In this document: positions 6,096 to 14,876 of the stretch, in pieces | Numbering within the stretch: the stretch's first letter is position 1 | How the letters are laid out: each line of letters starts with the position of its first letter | Source of the DNA: Saltatorellus ferox | GTDB taxonomy: Bacteria > Planctomycetota > UBA1135 > GCA-002686595 | Assembly (NCBI GenBank): GCA_007751475.1 | Contig: CP036434.1 | Coordinates: forward strand, 868,001-932,000 | Reading direction: 5' to 3' | DNA: 64,000 bases | Notes under the pieces: model-generated | Seen by the model: the letters and a program-made list of their open reading frames with translations, nothing else | Told to the model about the DNA's origin: nothing | The model's database searches: none | Translations under genes and position numbers: made by a program

Positions 6096-9000
6096 CTACA
6101 TGTTCCGTCGATACTGGCCGCCCACCTCGTAAAGGGCGGCCGACATCTGGCCCAGGCTGGCCACCTTGGCCACTGAGAGGAGGCTGGCGAACGTGTTGCC
6201 GCCTTCTAGCGCCGCCGTCTGGAGGGATTGCAGGGCTTCTGGGGTTTCAGGGGCGCTTCGTTCCTGAAAGGCCTCTCGGCTTCGGATCGCGTACTGCTTC
6301 TCTTCCTCGGTCGAGCGGATCACCTCGTCCGGGATGATCGTCGGGGAGCCCTTAGCGTCCAGGAACGTGTTCACTCCTACGATCGGGAGTTCGCCCGTGT
6401 GCTTCAGGGTCTCGTAGTAGTGGGACTCTTCCTGGATCTTCGAGCGCTGGTACATCCGCTCCATCGCGCCGAGGACTCCGCCGCGTTCCGAGATGGAGTG
6501 GAACTCCTTCATGACGGCTTCTTCGACCAGGTCGGTGAGTTGCTCGATGATGAACGAGCCCTGGATCGGGTTCTCGTTCTTCGAGAGGCCCAGCTCCGTG
6601 TTGATGATCAGCTGGATGGCGAGGGCTCGGCGGACGGATTCCTCGGTGGGGGTGGTGATGGCCTCGTCGTACGCGTTCGTGTGCAGCGAGTTGCAGTTGT
6701 CGAAGAGAGCGTAGAGGGCCTGGAGGGTCGTCCGGATGTCGTTGAACGCGATCTCCTGCGCGTGCAGGGAACGGCCGCTCGTCTGGATGTGGTATTTCAG
6801 CTTCTGGGCGCGGGAGCCGCCGCCGTAGAGCTCTTTCACGGCCTTGGCCCAGATGCGGCGCGCCACGCGGCCGATCACGGAGTACTCGGGGTCCGTGCCG
6901 TTCGAGAAGAAGAAGCTCAGGTTCGGGGCGAACTCATCGATGCTCATGCCCCGGCTCAGGTAGTACTCCACGTAGGTGAAGCCGTTCGCGAGCGTGAGGG
7001 CGAGCTGGGTGATCGGGTTCGCGCCCGCCTCGGCGATGTGGTAGCCGGAGATGGAGACCGAGTAGAAGTTCTGGACCGTGTTCTCGACGAAGAACTGCTG
7101 GATGTCGCCCATCATCCGCAGGGCGAACTCGGTGCTGAAGATGCAGGTGTTCTGGGCCTGGTCCTCCTTCAGGATGTCCGCCTGGACCGTGCCTCGAACG
7201 GTGGAGAGGGTCTCGGCGCGGAGCTTCGCGTAGACGTCGGCGGGCAGGACCTCGTCCCCCGAGAGACCGAGGAGCATCAGGCCCAGGCCGTCGTTGCCCT
7301 CGGGCAGCTCGCCCTGGTACGAGGGGCGCGCGAGGCCCTTGTCGTCGTACTTCGCCTTGAAGGCCGCTTCGACGTCGGCCTCGAGGCCGTGCTCCCGGAT
7401 GTACTTCTCGCAGGTCTGGTCGATCGCCGCGTTGAAGAAGAACGCGAGGATCATCGGCGCCGGGCCGTTGATCGTCATGCTCACCGAGGTGCTCGGTGAG
7501 CAGAGGTCGAAGCCGCTGTAGAGCTTCTTCGCGTCATCCACCGTGGCGATCGAGACGCCCGAGTTCCCGACCTTTCCGTAGATGTCCGGGCGCGGAGCCG
7601 GGTCCTCTCCGTAGAGGGTCACCGAGTCGAACGCCGTGGAGAGGCGCGCGGCGGGCATCCCCTTCGAGACGTAGTGGAAGCGGCGGTTCGTTCTCTCCGG
7701 GCCGCCCTCCCCGGCGAACATGCGCGCGGGGTCCTCGCCCTGGCGCTTCAAGGGGAAAACGCCCGCGGTGTAGGGGTAGGAGCCGGGCAGATTCTCCTGG
7801 GAACGCCAGCGCAGGATCTCGCCCCAGTCCTGGAAGCGAGGGAGCGCCACGCGCGGGACCTTCGTGCCGCTCAGGCTGGTGGTCGTGAGCGGCTGGGACA
7901 GCACCTTCCCGCGGACCGTGAACTCGAACACGTCGCCGCTGTACTGCTCGCGCAGGGCGGGCCACTCCGAGAGCGACTTGACGGCGCGGCCATCGAGTTC
8001 GGTCTTGAGCTCCTGGTAGCGCTCGATCAGCGCGACGACGGCAGGCAGATCGGAATCGGTGGCGGTGAGTTCCGGGAGAACGTCGAGGGTCGGCTTCTGG
8101 CCCCGGAGGGCGAGAACCGAGCCGTGCAGGTTGAAGAGCTGACGCGCGATATCGCTCTGTCGCTCCACCCACATGTCATAGCGAGCCGCGCTCTCCTTGA
8201 TCTCATCGAGGTAGCGCACGCGATCCGCGGGAATGACCGAACGCTCGTCGTGATCCTCGGTGACGAGGTCCTCCTTGTGCGGCTTCAGCGGCGCGCCTGT
8301 CTTCTCGACGATCGCCTCCATCAGGGCGATGTACAGACGGTTGGTACCCGGGTCGTTGAACTGGCTCGCGATCGTGCCGTAGACCGGCATGTCGTTCGGG
8401 TCCGCATCCCAGAGATCGCGCGCACGCTGGACCTGCTTCTTCACGTCACGGAACGCGTCGAGGCTGCCGCGCTTGTCGAACTTGTTGATCGCGACGATGT
8501 CGGCGTAATCGAGCATGTCGATCTTCTCCAGCTGCGTGGCGGCGCCGTACTCGGCCGTCATCACGTAGAGGCTCGTGTCGCTGTGGTCCGTGATCTCGGT
8601 GTCGGACTGGCCGATGCCGCTCGTTTCCACGATCACGAGGTCGAAGCCGGCCGCCTTCGCGATATCGATCGCGGACTGCACGTGCTTGGAGAGCGCGAGG
8701 TTCGCCTGGCGGGTGGCGAGGCTCCGCATGTAGACGCGCTCGTCGTCGATCGCGTTCATGCGAATCCGATCACCGAGGAGGGCGCCGCCCGTCTTGCGCT
8801 TGCTCGGGTCGACGCTCAGGATCGCGATCGTCTTCTCGGGCTGGTCCCGTAGGAAGCGGCGGACCAGCTCGTCGACGAGACTCGACTTGCCGGAGCCACC
8901 GGTGCCGGTGATGCCGAGGACCGGCGTGGTCGCGCTGCCAGGCAGCTCGCCGAGGGCGGCGCGGATCGTGTCGGCGGCGCCGGGCTCGTTCTCGGCGGCG

Positions 9001-9536
9001 GAGATCAGTCGCGCGATGGCGCGCGGGTCGCGGCCGGGGAGGAGCGCGAGGGCCGCGTCGACGCTGAGCTGGCCCTCGGCCACGCGGTCGCACTGGGAGA
9101 GCAGATCGTTGATCATCCCCTGGAGGCCCATGGCGCGGCCGTCATCGGGGCTGTAGATGCGAGCGACGCCCGCGGCGTGCAGCTCCTCCATCTCGTCGGG
9201 CAGGATCGTGCCCCCGCCGCCGCCGAAGACCTTGATGTCGGCGCCGCGCTCCGCCAAGAGCTCGACCATGTACTTGAAGTACTCGACGTGGCCGCCCTGG
9301 TAGGACGTGAGCGCGATCCCGTGGGCGTCCTCCTGGATGGCGCAGTTCACGATTTCCGCCACCGAGCGGTTGTGGCCGAGGTGGATCACCTCCGCCCCCG
9401 AGGACTGGAGGATCCGACGCATCACGTTGATGGCGGCGTCGTGCCCGTCGAAGAGGGACGCAGCCGTCACGATCCGGATCGGATGCTTGGGCTTGTAGGG
9501 GGCGACGGGCTCGGATGCGGACGTGAAGATGGCCAT
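6096..9536 (-). CDS. icmF: Fused isobutyryl-CoA mutase (IcmF)
   Basis: The 1146-residue cytoplasmic enzyme interconverts isobutyryl-CoA and butyryl-CoA using adenosylcobalamin, and carries its own G-protein chaperone. Domain order: B12-binding domain (about 18-150; [11 protein letters not shown] with the cobalt-ligand His, and GGGGGT); MeaI-like GTPase (about 205-420; P-loop [13 protein letters not shown] specificity motif); linker; mutase TIM-barrel domain (about 570-1146; [23 protein letters not shown]). Length and order match IcmF rather than methylmalonyl-CoA mutase. The chosen ATG precedes AIFTSASEP; longer readings add non-homologous sequence. It is monocistronic, and a small hairpin abuts the start codon. 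Confidence 0.95.
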   Translation of the reverse strand: MAIFTSASEPVAPYKPKHPIRIVTAASLFDGHDAAINVMRRILQSSGAEVIHLGHNRSVAEIVNCAIQEDAHGIALTSYQGGHVEYFKYMVELLAERGADIKVFGGGGGTILPDEMEELHAAGVARIYSPDDGRAMGLQGMINDLLSQCDRVAEGQLSVDAALALLPGRDPRAIARLISAAENEPGAADTIRAALGELPGSATTPVLGITGTGGSGKSSLVDELVRRFLRDQPEKTIAILSVDPSKRKTGGALLGDRIRMNAIDDERVYMRSLATRQANLALSKHVQSAIDIAKAAGFDLVIVETSGIGQSDTEITDHSDTSLYVMTAEYGAATQLEKIDMLDYADIVAINKFDKRGSLDAFRDVKKQVQRARDLWDADPNDMPVYGTIASQFNDPGTNRLYIALMEAIVEKTGAPLKPHKEDLVTEDHDERSVIPADRVRYLDEIKESAARYDMWVERQSDIARQLFNLHGSVLALRGQKPTLDVLPELTATDSDLPAVVALIERYQELKTELDGRAVKSLSEWPALREQYSGDVFEFTVRGKVLSQPLTTTSLSGTKVPRVALPRFQDWGEILRWRSQENLPGSYPYTAGVFPLKRQGEDPARMFAGEGGPERTNRRFHYVSKGMPAARLSTAFDSVTLYGEDPAPRPDIYGKVGNSGVSIATVDDAKKLYSGFDLCSPSTSVSMTINGPAPMILAFFFNAAIDQTCEKYIREHGLEADVEAAFKAKYDDKGLARPSYQGELPEGNDGLGLMLLGLSGDEVLPADVYAKLRAETLSTVRGTVQADILKEDQAQNTCIFSTEFALRMMGDIQQFFVENTVQNFYSVSISGYHIAEAGANPITQLALTLANGFTYVEYYLSRGMSIDEFAPNLSFFFSNGTDPEYSVIGRVARRIWAKAVKELYGGGSRAQKLKYHIQTSGRSLHAQEIAFNDIRTTLQALYALFDNCNSLHTNAYDEAITTPTEESVRRALAIQLIINTELGLSKNENPIQGSFIIEQLTDLVEEAVMKEFHSISERGGVLGAMERMYQRSKIQEESHYYETLKHTGELPIVGVNTFLDAKGSPTIIPDEVIRSTEEEKQYAIRSREAFQERSAPETPEALQSLQTAALEGGNTFASLLSVAKVASLGQMSAALYEVGGQYRRNM

Positions 9537-9539
9537 TAT

Positions 9540-9559
9540 GTCAGCCAAGGTAGGCTGAC
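9540..9559 (-). promoter_or_regulatory. Hairpin abutting the icmF start codon
   Basis: A perfect 7-bp inverted repeat (GTCAGCC and GGCTGAC, 6-base loop) ends 3 bases before the icmF ATG, where a Shine-Dalgarno would be expected; none is visible there. In the mRNA it would form a stem at the ribosome-binding region. It could be a translational control element or an operator; this is inference. Confidence 0.35.
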
Positions 9560-9821
9560 GGGGCCGCGGCGGCAATCGGTGGTCCGGTGTCTCCGTGACA
9601 ACCGCGCCATGCGCCCCACGACGCTGAATGATCGGGCACATTCTCAGTAGATCCGGGCAGCGAGCTCCCCTGGACGGCGAGACGCACGGTGGAAGGCCCT
9701 GGGGGCTTTCCATCGGACCTACATCCTCGCTTTACCCAGGGCCGTCACCTTGACCTCGCCATCTCTCCCCGAACCTGACCGCGCGGATCACGCATCCGCG
9801 CCCGAACACCCGAGGCAAGCC

Positions 9822-10040
9822 ATGAATCATTCCGCTAGCAACACACTCCGCAGCCGCGAGCAAACCGAGCCCATGACCCTCGAGCCCGAGCGCACCAACG
9901 GCGAGGATCGGACCGCTCAGCCCGACGACAGCTCCACCCTCGGCCAGGGCAAGCAGCGCCGCGCCACCACGGGGAGACGCGGCTGGTTCGGTGGCGATGA
10001 GAGCCAGTCGATCGCCTTCTACGGCGAGTACTACCGCTGA
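9822..10040 (+). CDS. Small disordered hypothetical protein
   Basis: 72 residues, rich in Ser, Thr, Glu, Gln and Arg, with no hydrophobic segment; it ends in GWFGGDESQSIAFYGEYYR. The aromatic end is the only ordered-looking part. The ATG follows GAGG by 7 bases, which supports this start over a TTG 72 bases upstream. It is divergent from icmF and convergent with the hydrolase gene, with a palindrome in between. It may be a real small gene, but I see no family match. Confidence 0.45.
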   Translation: MNHSASNTLRSREQTEPMTLEPERTNGEDRTAQPDDSSTLGQGKQRRATTGRRGWFGGDESQSIAFYGEYYR

Positions 10041-10049
10041 GAGGACTGC

Positions 10050-10067
10050 CGGGCGCCCGGGCGCCCG
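10050..10067. terminator. GC palindrome between convergent genes
   Basis: A perfect 18-bp palindrome (CGGGCGCCCGGGCGCCCG) between the stop codons of the small plus-strand gene (10040) and the minus-strand hydrolase (10069). The position suggests a bidirectional terminator, although no T-run follows on either side. Confidence 0.4.
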
Positions 10068-10068
10068 C

Positions 10069-11337
10069 TCAGCGCATGCTGCGGCAAAACGCCGTGAACT
10101 CCGCGATCGCCCCGTTGACCTCGTCGGCGGGGCCGATCAGCTTCACGAACGCCGACTCCCCATCCAGGGTCGCGATGGTCCCGACGAGCGCTGCGTCGCT
10201 CACCTTCTCACCGCCCATGGGCGTGTAGCTGCCCTCCACGTGCATCGTCGGGGCCAGCGTTCCGAGCACGGGCAGGAGCGGAAGCTCCGCCAGCTCCTCC
10301 TCGGTCATCTCCGGCGTGCCCATCTGCATGTTCCAGCGTTTGAAGTTCGGCAGCACACCGCCGCCATCGCCCCCCAGGAACGTCACGGTGCACTTCGAGT
10401 CCGCGCCGACCTGGTAGGCGGCCGCGCTGAACTGACCGACCTCCATCGGCTCCCAGCCCCCGGGCACCCAGCCCTCGAGCTTCCGCTTCTTGGAGCCGAA
10501 GGAGCCTTCCGCTTGCTCGGGCCAGAGGTTCTCCACGAGGAAGCCGCGCGTTTCGCGCCAGGCCTTGGCCGCATTCTCGGCGTCATAGCGCCCGCTGGAG
10601 GGGTTCGCGAAGGCGTGGGCGGCGTCGTACTGGCGCAGCGTCAGGTCCTTGCCCGCGGCCTTCATGGCGTCCTTGAACGCAGCGACGGCGGCCGGCGGGA
10701 TCGAGCCGTCCTCGTTGCCGAAGACGCCGAGCAGCTTCGCCTCGATGGGCTTCAGCTCCTCGGGCTCGGTGACGAGCTGGCCGTAGTAGATGACGGCGGC
10801 GTCGAGTTCGGGCTCGGCGATCGCGAGCTCCAGGGACCAGTGCCCGCCGAAGCACCAGCCGATCGACGCGGTGCGCTCGGCCTGGACCGTGCCCTTCGGA
10901 TCGGTGAGGTAGTCGTGGGCCGCGAGAAGCTTCTTGATCGCCTCGTCCTTCTTCACGGAGCGCATCGCGTTCATGGCTCCCTCGCGATCGGTGGCGACGA
11001 CGCCGCCGTAGAGGTCCACGGCCAGGGCGGTGTAGCCATCGGAGGCGAGGCGGTCGGTCCAGTGCTTCACATGGTCGTTGAGGCCCCACCATTCGTGGAT
11101 GACGATGACGGCGCCGAGGGAGGTGCCGAGTTCGGGGCGGCTCAGGTAGCAGTCCATGCCGCCGACTTCGACGGCCTCGCCGGTGAGGGCGGGGGCCTCG
11201 GCGTCGGTGAGCTCGTGGAGGGCGGCGAAGCTGGCCTCGTCGAGGACGCCGGTCCAGTCCATGGCGCCGTCGTCGGAGGTCGCGGCGGGCTGAGCGAGGA
11301 GTGCGAGGGCGAACGGGAGAGCGAGGGTGTGGAGCAT
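10069..11337 (-). CDS. Secreted dienelactone hydrolase-family protein
   Basis: 422 residues with a signal peptide (about 1-20). The central alpha/beta-hydrolase domain (about 50-265) has the DLH signature: HEWWGLNDHVK, the nucleophile Cys in GWCFGG, Asp in GNEDGSIP and His in AAHAFANP. A further ~145-residue C-terminal domain with MEVGQFSAAAYQVG and FVKLIGPADEV follows. That tail resembles exported planctomycetal proteins that add a domain for interaction with other exported material; its role is unknown. The substrate is not predictable. It lies downstream of another exported protein on the same strand but separated by 149 bases. Confidence 0.85.
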   Translation of the reverse strand: MLHTLALPFALALLAQPAATSDDGAMDWTGVLDEASFAALHELTDAEAPALTGEAVEVGGMDCYLSRPELGTSLGAVIVIHEWWGLNDHVKHWTDRLASDGYTALAVDLYGGVVATDREGAMNAMRSVKKDEAIKKLLAAHDYLTDPKGTVQAERTASIGWCFGGHWSLELAIAEPELDAAVIYYGQLVTEPEELKPIEAKLLGVFGNEDGSIPPAAVAAFKDAMKAAGKDLTLRQYDAAHAFANPSSGRYDAENAAKAWRETRGFLVENLWPEQAEGSFGSKKRKLEGWVPGGWEPMEVGQFSAAAYQVGADSKCTVTFLGGDGGGVLPNFKRWNMQMGTPEMTEEELAELPLLPVLGTLAPTMHVEGSYTPMGGEKVSDAALVGTIATLDGESAFVKLIGPADEVNGAIAEFTAFCRSMR

Positions 11338-11486
11338 GGCGGTGAGGGCTGGGATTCAGGGGTGGGGGGGCGCGGGGGGGAGGGCAGGATAGCCCCGGCG
11401 ATCGCCGCCACCGGGTCGTGGCTCACCATTGGACCGGCAGCGCGTGAAGCTCGCCCGGGAAAAGCGGGCTTCACCCGGCCGGGTCC

Positions 11487-12485
11487 TCACTTCACCTGGA
11501 TCTCGAGCTGCGCCTTGTGCCGGGTCGTCGAGCTGTAGTCGGGGCCGGGCTGGCCGGGATCCTTGACGGTGGCTTGCTCGCCTTCGCCTTCGCCCTTCAG
11601 CTCGAAGGAGGCGAGGTGTGCGGCGGTGACGTTCCAGACGAGTTCGCCTTCGACGGTAAACGTGGTCGTGGTGGTCTCGGTGGCGGTGCCGTCGGCGACG
11701 GGGACCTGGGCGAGGTCGGTCGCGCGGGTGCCTGTCTCGACAATGTCTCCGGAGAGCGAAACCGTGCAGAAGACGGTTTCGTCCTCGGTTCGGAGGTCGA
11801 TGACGGTGAGTTCGAGGGTGCCTTCGTAGGTGTTGCTGGCGGGGCCGGGGACGTTCTCGGCGGCGTCGGAGGGCCAGTTCCAGGGGAGCGACTCGCTGAA
11901 GTCGAGGATGGCCGCGACGGCGGAGGCGTCGGCTTCCCAGGTGGCGCCCATGGCGACGGGCTCATCCGGGAGGAGGCCCTCGAGGTGGAGTTCGGGGCGA
12001 ACGCGGGCGAGGAACTCGTCGTCCAGCTTGGACTCCGGATCGGCCCAGCGGGCGACGACTTCGCCGTCTTCGTCGAGGCCCAGGAGGAAGGGCTGGTCGT
12101 CGAGGGGGCTGGAGGCCTCGGCGGCGAAGTCGGTGGTCTCGCCGGAGTAGGTGAGGCTCATGTCGAAGGCGCTGGTGAGGTCTTCGAGGGTGCGCTTGCG
12201 CCAGGGGCCGGTGATGTCGTTCTCGCCGGGAAGGAAGTGATCCGTGACGGTGGCGGTCGTGCTGGCGGTGAACTCGAACTCGAGCTTCGGGAGGAACTGG
12301 GCGGGGACCTCGTTGCCGTTCATGACGACCTGGAGGTCGCCGCCCTGGATGGTGCGAAGGATCTCGACGGCGTAGGTGCTGACCGTGCCGGAGGTCGGGG
12401 CGAGCTGGAGCTTGACCGTGTCGTCGGAGTGGGTGGCGCCGAGGCTCAGCGAGGCGGCGAGGGCGGTGATGAGTGGGGCTTGCAT
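11487..12485 (-). CDS. Secreted hypothetical protein
   Basis: 332 residues with a short signal peptide (MQAPLITALAASLSLGA). The mature part is acidic, Thr-rich and predicted beta-rich, with TTTTTFTVEGELVWNV near the end that looks like a strand pair. This is the pattern of secreted planctomycetal proteins reporting a mean value over a conserved beta-barrel, but I recognise no named domain. An imperfect stem (GAAGCTCGC with GCGGGCTTC, 11446-11472) lies just past its stop codon and may help termination. Confidence 0.7.
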   Translation of the reverse strand: MQAPLITALAASLSLGATHSDDTVKLQLAPTSGTVSTYAVEILRTIQGGDLQVVMNGNEVPAQFLPKLEFEFTASTTATVTDHFLPGENDITGPWRKRTLEDLTSAFDMSLTYSGETTDFAAEASSPLDDQPFLLGLDEDGEVVARWADPESKLDDEFLARVRPELHLEGLLPDEPVAMGATWEADASAVAAILDFSESLPWNWPSDAAENVPGPASNTYEGTLELTVIDLRTEDETVFCTVSLSGDIVETGTRATDLAQVPVADGTATETTTTTFTVEGELVWNVTAAHLASFELKGEGEGEQATVKDPGQPGPDYSSTTRHKAQLEIQVK

Positions 12486-12586
12486 GGCGGCTTGGTGAGC
12501 CGGTGGCGCGGTTCCCTTCGCGAAAAGCGTGAGATTCGAGGGGTCCTGGCCGCATGGCGGCGCTGGGCCGGATTCAATTCCGGTCC

Positions 12587-12844
12587 ATGCCTTCCTCCAG
12601 CAAGAAAGGAGCCGCCGGATCCGGGCCGCTTCCGGACGATCTGCGGCTGCCGCATCCGGACCGGCTCAGCCCTGGGGCCCGCGGCTACGACGAGGTCTGC
12701 CAGAGACATGAGGCTGCGATGGCGGCGGGACTACCCCTCTACGAGGATCCGTCGACGGGGCTCTGGGTGATGACGGCGGCGACGCTCTGGGGGCGCCCAT
12801 GCTGCAACAACCGTTGCCGGCATTGCCCGCACCTGGAGAGATGA
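12587..12844 (+). CDS. DUF5522 domain protein
   Basis: 85 residues. The C-terminal 50 match DUF5522: YDEVCQRHEAAMAAGLPLYEDP, then TGLWVMTA and the Cys-rich ending CCNNRCRHCPHL. The four Cys and one His suggest a metal or cluster site; the family has no assigned function. The start was placed at the second ATG (MPSSSKKG); an ATG 33 bases upstream is also possible. It is divergent from the secreted protein gene at 12485. Confidence 0.8.
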   Translation: MPSSSKKGAAGSGPLPDDLRLPHPDRLSPGARGYDEVCQRHEAAMAAGLPLYEDPSTGLWVMTAATLWGRPCCNNRCRHCPHLER

Positions 12845-13033
12845 AGCGGGTTTCAAGGCGACGGGAAAAATCTCGACCAGGGGCCCTGGGGTCTCAGCGT
12901 GATGCACCAAGATGCCTCATATGTAGAGCAATGCGCGGTTCGTCGCCCACGTATGGGCGTGCTGCGCCAAACTGCTCCTGACGGTCCGAGACTCTCCACT
13001 CTCCCCCCCCCCGGTCGTCGACTCTCCCTGTAT

Positions 13034-13159
13034 ATGCTGAATCAACCGATTGACCCCTCTGAGCGCCCTGTTTCGGTGCCTCGCCAGATCAGCCATCTTC
13101 CTCAGATCGTGCTCTTCACGATCTGTGCCCTGACGCTCCTCGTGGGCCTATCGGGCTGA
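13034..13159 (+). CDS. Possible 41-residue single-pass membrane protein
   Basis: MLNQPIDPSERPVSVPRQ followed by a helix of about 20 hydrophobic residues (QIVLFTICALTLLVGLSG). It overlaps the 3' end of the convergent gene by 12 bases and has no obvious Shine-Dalgarno, so it may be chance. The rest of the 12845-13147 stretch shows no gene. Confidence 0.3.
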   Translation: MLNQPIDPSERPVSVPRQISHLPQIVLFTICALTLLVGLSG

Positions 13160-13588
13160 GCCTGATCCGGCCCGCAGAAGGGCCTCGGCGGCGGCATGCC
13201 GCGCCTCGGTAATTTCCCCATTGATGGCGTCCAGCCCGGACTCGAACAGTTCAAGTTGCTCCTCGGAGTAGCCGTTCCGGTCGAAGCCGTGGGCGTTCCT
13301 GAAGTCCTTCAGGAAGTGATTACGCTTGCGGTCGAGGGCATCCTGGCGCTTGACCCAGGCGGCCATCACGTCCTTCAAAGAGTCCAGCTCCACCGCTCGG
13401 TCGCCGAAGAGCTTGGCGTAGAGCTCCTCAGCGCGGGGCGAGAGGTCGAGGACGACGCTGGGTTTCTCACCGAGGCCGCAGCTGGCGCTGCCCGCGCTGA
13501 GCAGGGTCGCGCCCGCCTGGTCGCCGCGGGAGCGGTAGACCGCTTCCTGGAGGAACGATTCGGCGAGCGCGATGGGATCCGCATCCAT
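13148..13588 (-). CDS. Hypothetical protein paired with a bacilliredoxin
   Basis: 146 residues, soluble, mostly helical and charged, with one Cys (SASCGLGEKPS). It has no signal peptide and no domain I recognise. The ATG lies 8 bases after the bacilliredoxin stop codon on the same strand, so the two are very likely co-transcribed and perhaps translationally coupled. The shared transcript suggests a thiol-redox context; nothing in this protein itself proves that. Confidence 0.65.
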   Translation of the reverse strand: MDADPIALAESFLQEAVYRSRGDQAGATLLSAGSASCGLGEKPSVVLDLSPRAEELYAKLFGDRAVELDSLKDVMAAWVKRQDALDRKRNHFLKDFRNAHGFDRNGYSEEQLELFESGLDAINGEITEARHAAAEALLRAGSGSAR

Positions 13589-13596
13589 GGGATCGA

Positions 13597-14007
13597 TTAG
13601 CAGTGTTTGGCGTAGGCCTCGGCGAGGCTGCGTCCGACCGAATCGGCGCCTTGACCTTCGATGTCGTGGCGTTGGATCATGTGGACGAGCTGACCGTCCT
13701 TCATGAGGCCGATCTGGGGCGAGCTGGGCTGGTACGGCTTGAAGTACTCGCGAGCGCGCTCGGTGGCTTCCCTCTCCATGCCGGCGAAAACCGTCACGAC
13801 GCGGTCGGGCTTCTTGCCCTCGAGCATGGAGAGCCGGAGGCCCGGCCGAGCCGAACCTGCGGCGCAGCCGCAGACGGAGTTGACGAAGACGAGGGTGGTG
13901 CCCGGCTGCTTCATGGCCGAATCCACGTCCTCGGCGGTCAGGAGCTCCTGAACGCCAATCGAGGTCAATTCGTCACGGAAGGGCTGAACCATCTGGGGGT
14001 CGTACAT
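13597..14007 (-). CDS. BrxA/BrxB-family bacilliredoxin
   Basis: 136 residues, thioredoxin fold, with the family CGC active site in FVNSVCGCAAGSARPG (about 47-62), and the conserved PYQPSSPQIGLM and VHMIQRHDIEG segments. In Firmicutes these proteins remove bacillithiol from S-bacillithiolated proteins. Family members occur widely in bacteria lacking bacillithiol, so the thiol partner here is uncertain. It is first gene of a two-gene operon with the unknown 146-residue protein. Its upstream region contains the long family B palindrome (14143-14284). Confidence 0.9.
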   Translation of the reverse strand: MYDPQMVQPFRDELTSIGVQELLTAEDVDSAMKQPGTTLVFVNSVCGCAAGSARPGLRLSMLEGKKPDRVVTVFAGMEREATERAREYFKPYQPSSPQIGLMKDGQLVHMIQRHDIEGQGADSVGRSLAEAYAKHC

Positions 14008-14142
14008 CGCAAGGCGGGGCCCGAAGCCCCTCTCAATTCAGGTAATGTGCAGCGCAAGGCTAGAAGGGCCAGGCGCACGAAGATCCTAGCCCGCCTCCCC
14101 TCCCCGGTGAACCCCAGTCCCCGGGAACGCGAGCCCCACAAC

Positions 14143-14284
14143 CCCTCCCCCAGGCGACACAAACGGACCAGGTACATCCATTCCGGAACAAACGGACCAG
14201 GTACATCCATTCCGGAACAAACGGACCTGGTCCGTTTGTTCCGGAATGGATGTACCTGGTCCGTTTGTGTCGCCTGGGGGAGGG
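14143..14284. repeat. Family B palindromic array, left of efflux operon
   Basis: Two direct 29-bp units (14161-14189, 14190-14218; each begins AAACGGACCAGGT and ends CATTCCGGAAC), a 19-bp palindrome AAACGGACCTGGTCCGTTT (14219-14237), and an inverted unit (14238-14266), flanked by inverted GGCGACAC/GTGTCGCC and C-rich/G-rich arms. Arms 14143-14198 and 14229-14284 are perfect 56-bp inverses. Alternatively 14190-14266 is a perfect 77-base palindrome. It lies between divergent genes, so it is not simply a terminator. Confidence 0.9.
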
Positions 14285-14323
14285 TTTGAGGGGGAGGGGG
14301 TGATTTTTGACCGGGAAGGGCCG

Positions 14324-14791
14324 ATGGAGTCTCATGGGGTCGGAGACCTCCCTCGTTTGATCACCCGCCTCCTCATCCTTCTGCTCTTCGCCCTCCTTCA
14401 GGTGGCGATTCCTGCTCGCCTCCATGGCGAGGGGGGTGGGCTCGATCTGGACTCCGGGGCGGGGTGTTCTTGCTGCGCCGTGGCCGACGCGGGATGTGGC
14501 GGTTGCTGCGGAGGAAGTGGGGACGAGGGTTCTCACGGTGACGGCGGGGCTTGCCTTTGTGGTGAGGTGCCATTGACCGGGCCCTGCGTCGCCCTTCTGG
14601 TCAGCGGAGTCCCCGAACTGGAGCGGGAGATCGTGGCCGGGGCCTGGGTTCTCGCTGCGCCTGGCTTTCAGGTGCTCCACGACGCGGACTTGCGTGTCGT
14701 CGAAGGGTTGGCTCACGTGAGGGTGAGGGCGCGCGCGCCTGATCCGCCTCCGCGCGTACTGATCGACTTCACACGGGTCTACCGGATCTAG
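14324..14791 (+). CDS. Cys-rich exported protein of metal-efflux operon
   Basis: 155 residues: an N-terminal hydrophobic segment (about 14-33) as signal or anchor, then a Gly/Asp-rich stretch with nine Cys (GCSCCAVADAGCGGCCGG, CLCG, GPC) and two or three His, then a plain C-terminal domain ending in VLIDFTRVYRI. The Cys cluster could bind Cu(I) or another soft metal. Position supports that: it is the first gene of the run leading to a TolC protein, a CusB-like adaptor and a CusA-like pump. I know of no named family. The start was set at the ATG outside the palindrome; a longer reading would begin inside repeat DNA. Confidence 0.6.
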   Translation: MESHGVGDLPRLITRLLILLLFALLQVAIPARLHGEGGGLDLDSGAGCSCCAVADAGCGGCCGGSGDEGSHGDGGACLCGEVPLTGPCVALLVSGVPELEREIVAGAWVLAAPGFQVLHDADLRVVEGLAHVRVRARAPDPPPRVLIDFTRVYRI

Positions 14792-14876
14792 AGACGACGG
14801 GATCGTTCGTTGCCCTCGCGCCTGGCGCGGGTGGCGCGTTGGTTCGTTTTCTCTTGTCCGTTGACCCTGGACTCCC

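Noticed and set aside
6228..7499. 423-codon open frame opposite icmF
   Set aside because: Low-complexity Arg/Val/Glu/Leu-rich product on the reverse strand of a well-conserved gene; typical GC-driven antisense frame.
9537..9713. Cobalamin riboswitch before icmF
   Set aside because: I could not find the conserved B12 box or the expected multi-stem layout; only one small stem is present. A covariance-model search would decide.
14246..14323. Longer start for the Cys-rich protein inside the palindrome
   Set aside because: The added residues derive from repeat DNA and precede a good signal segment that begins shortly after the chosen ATG.
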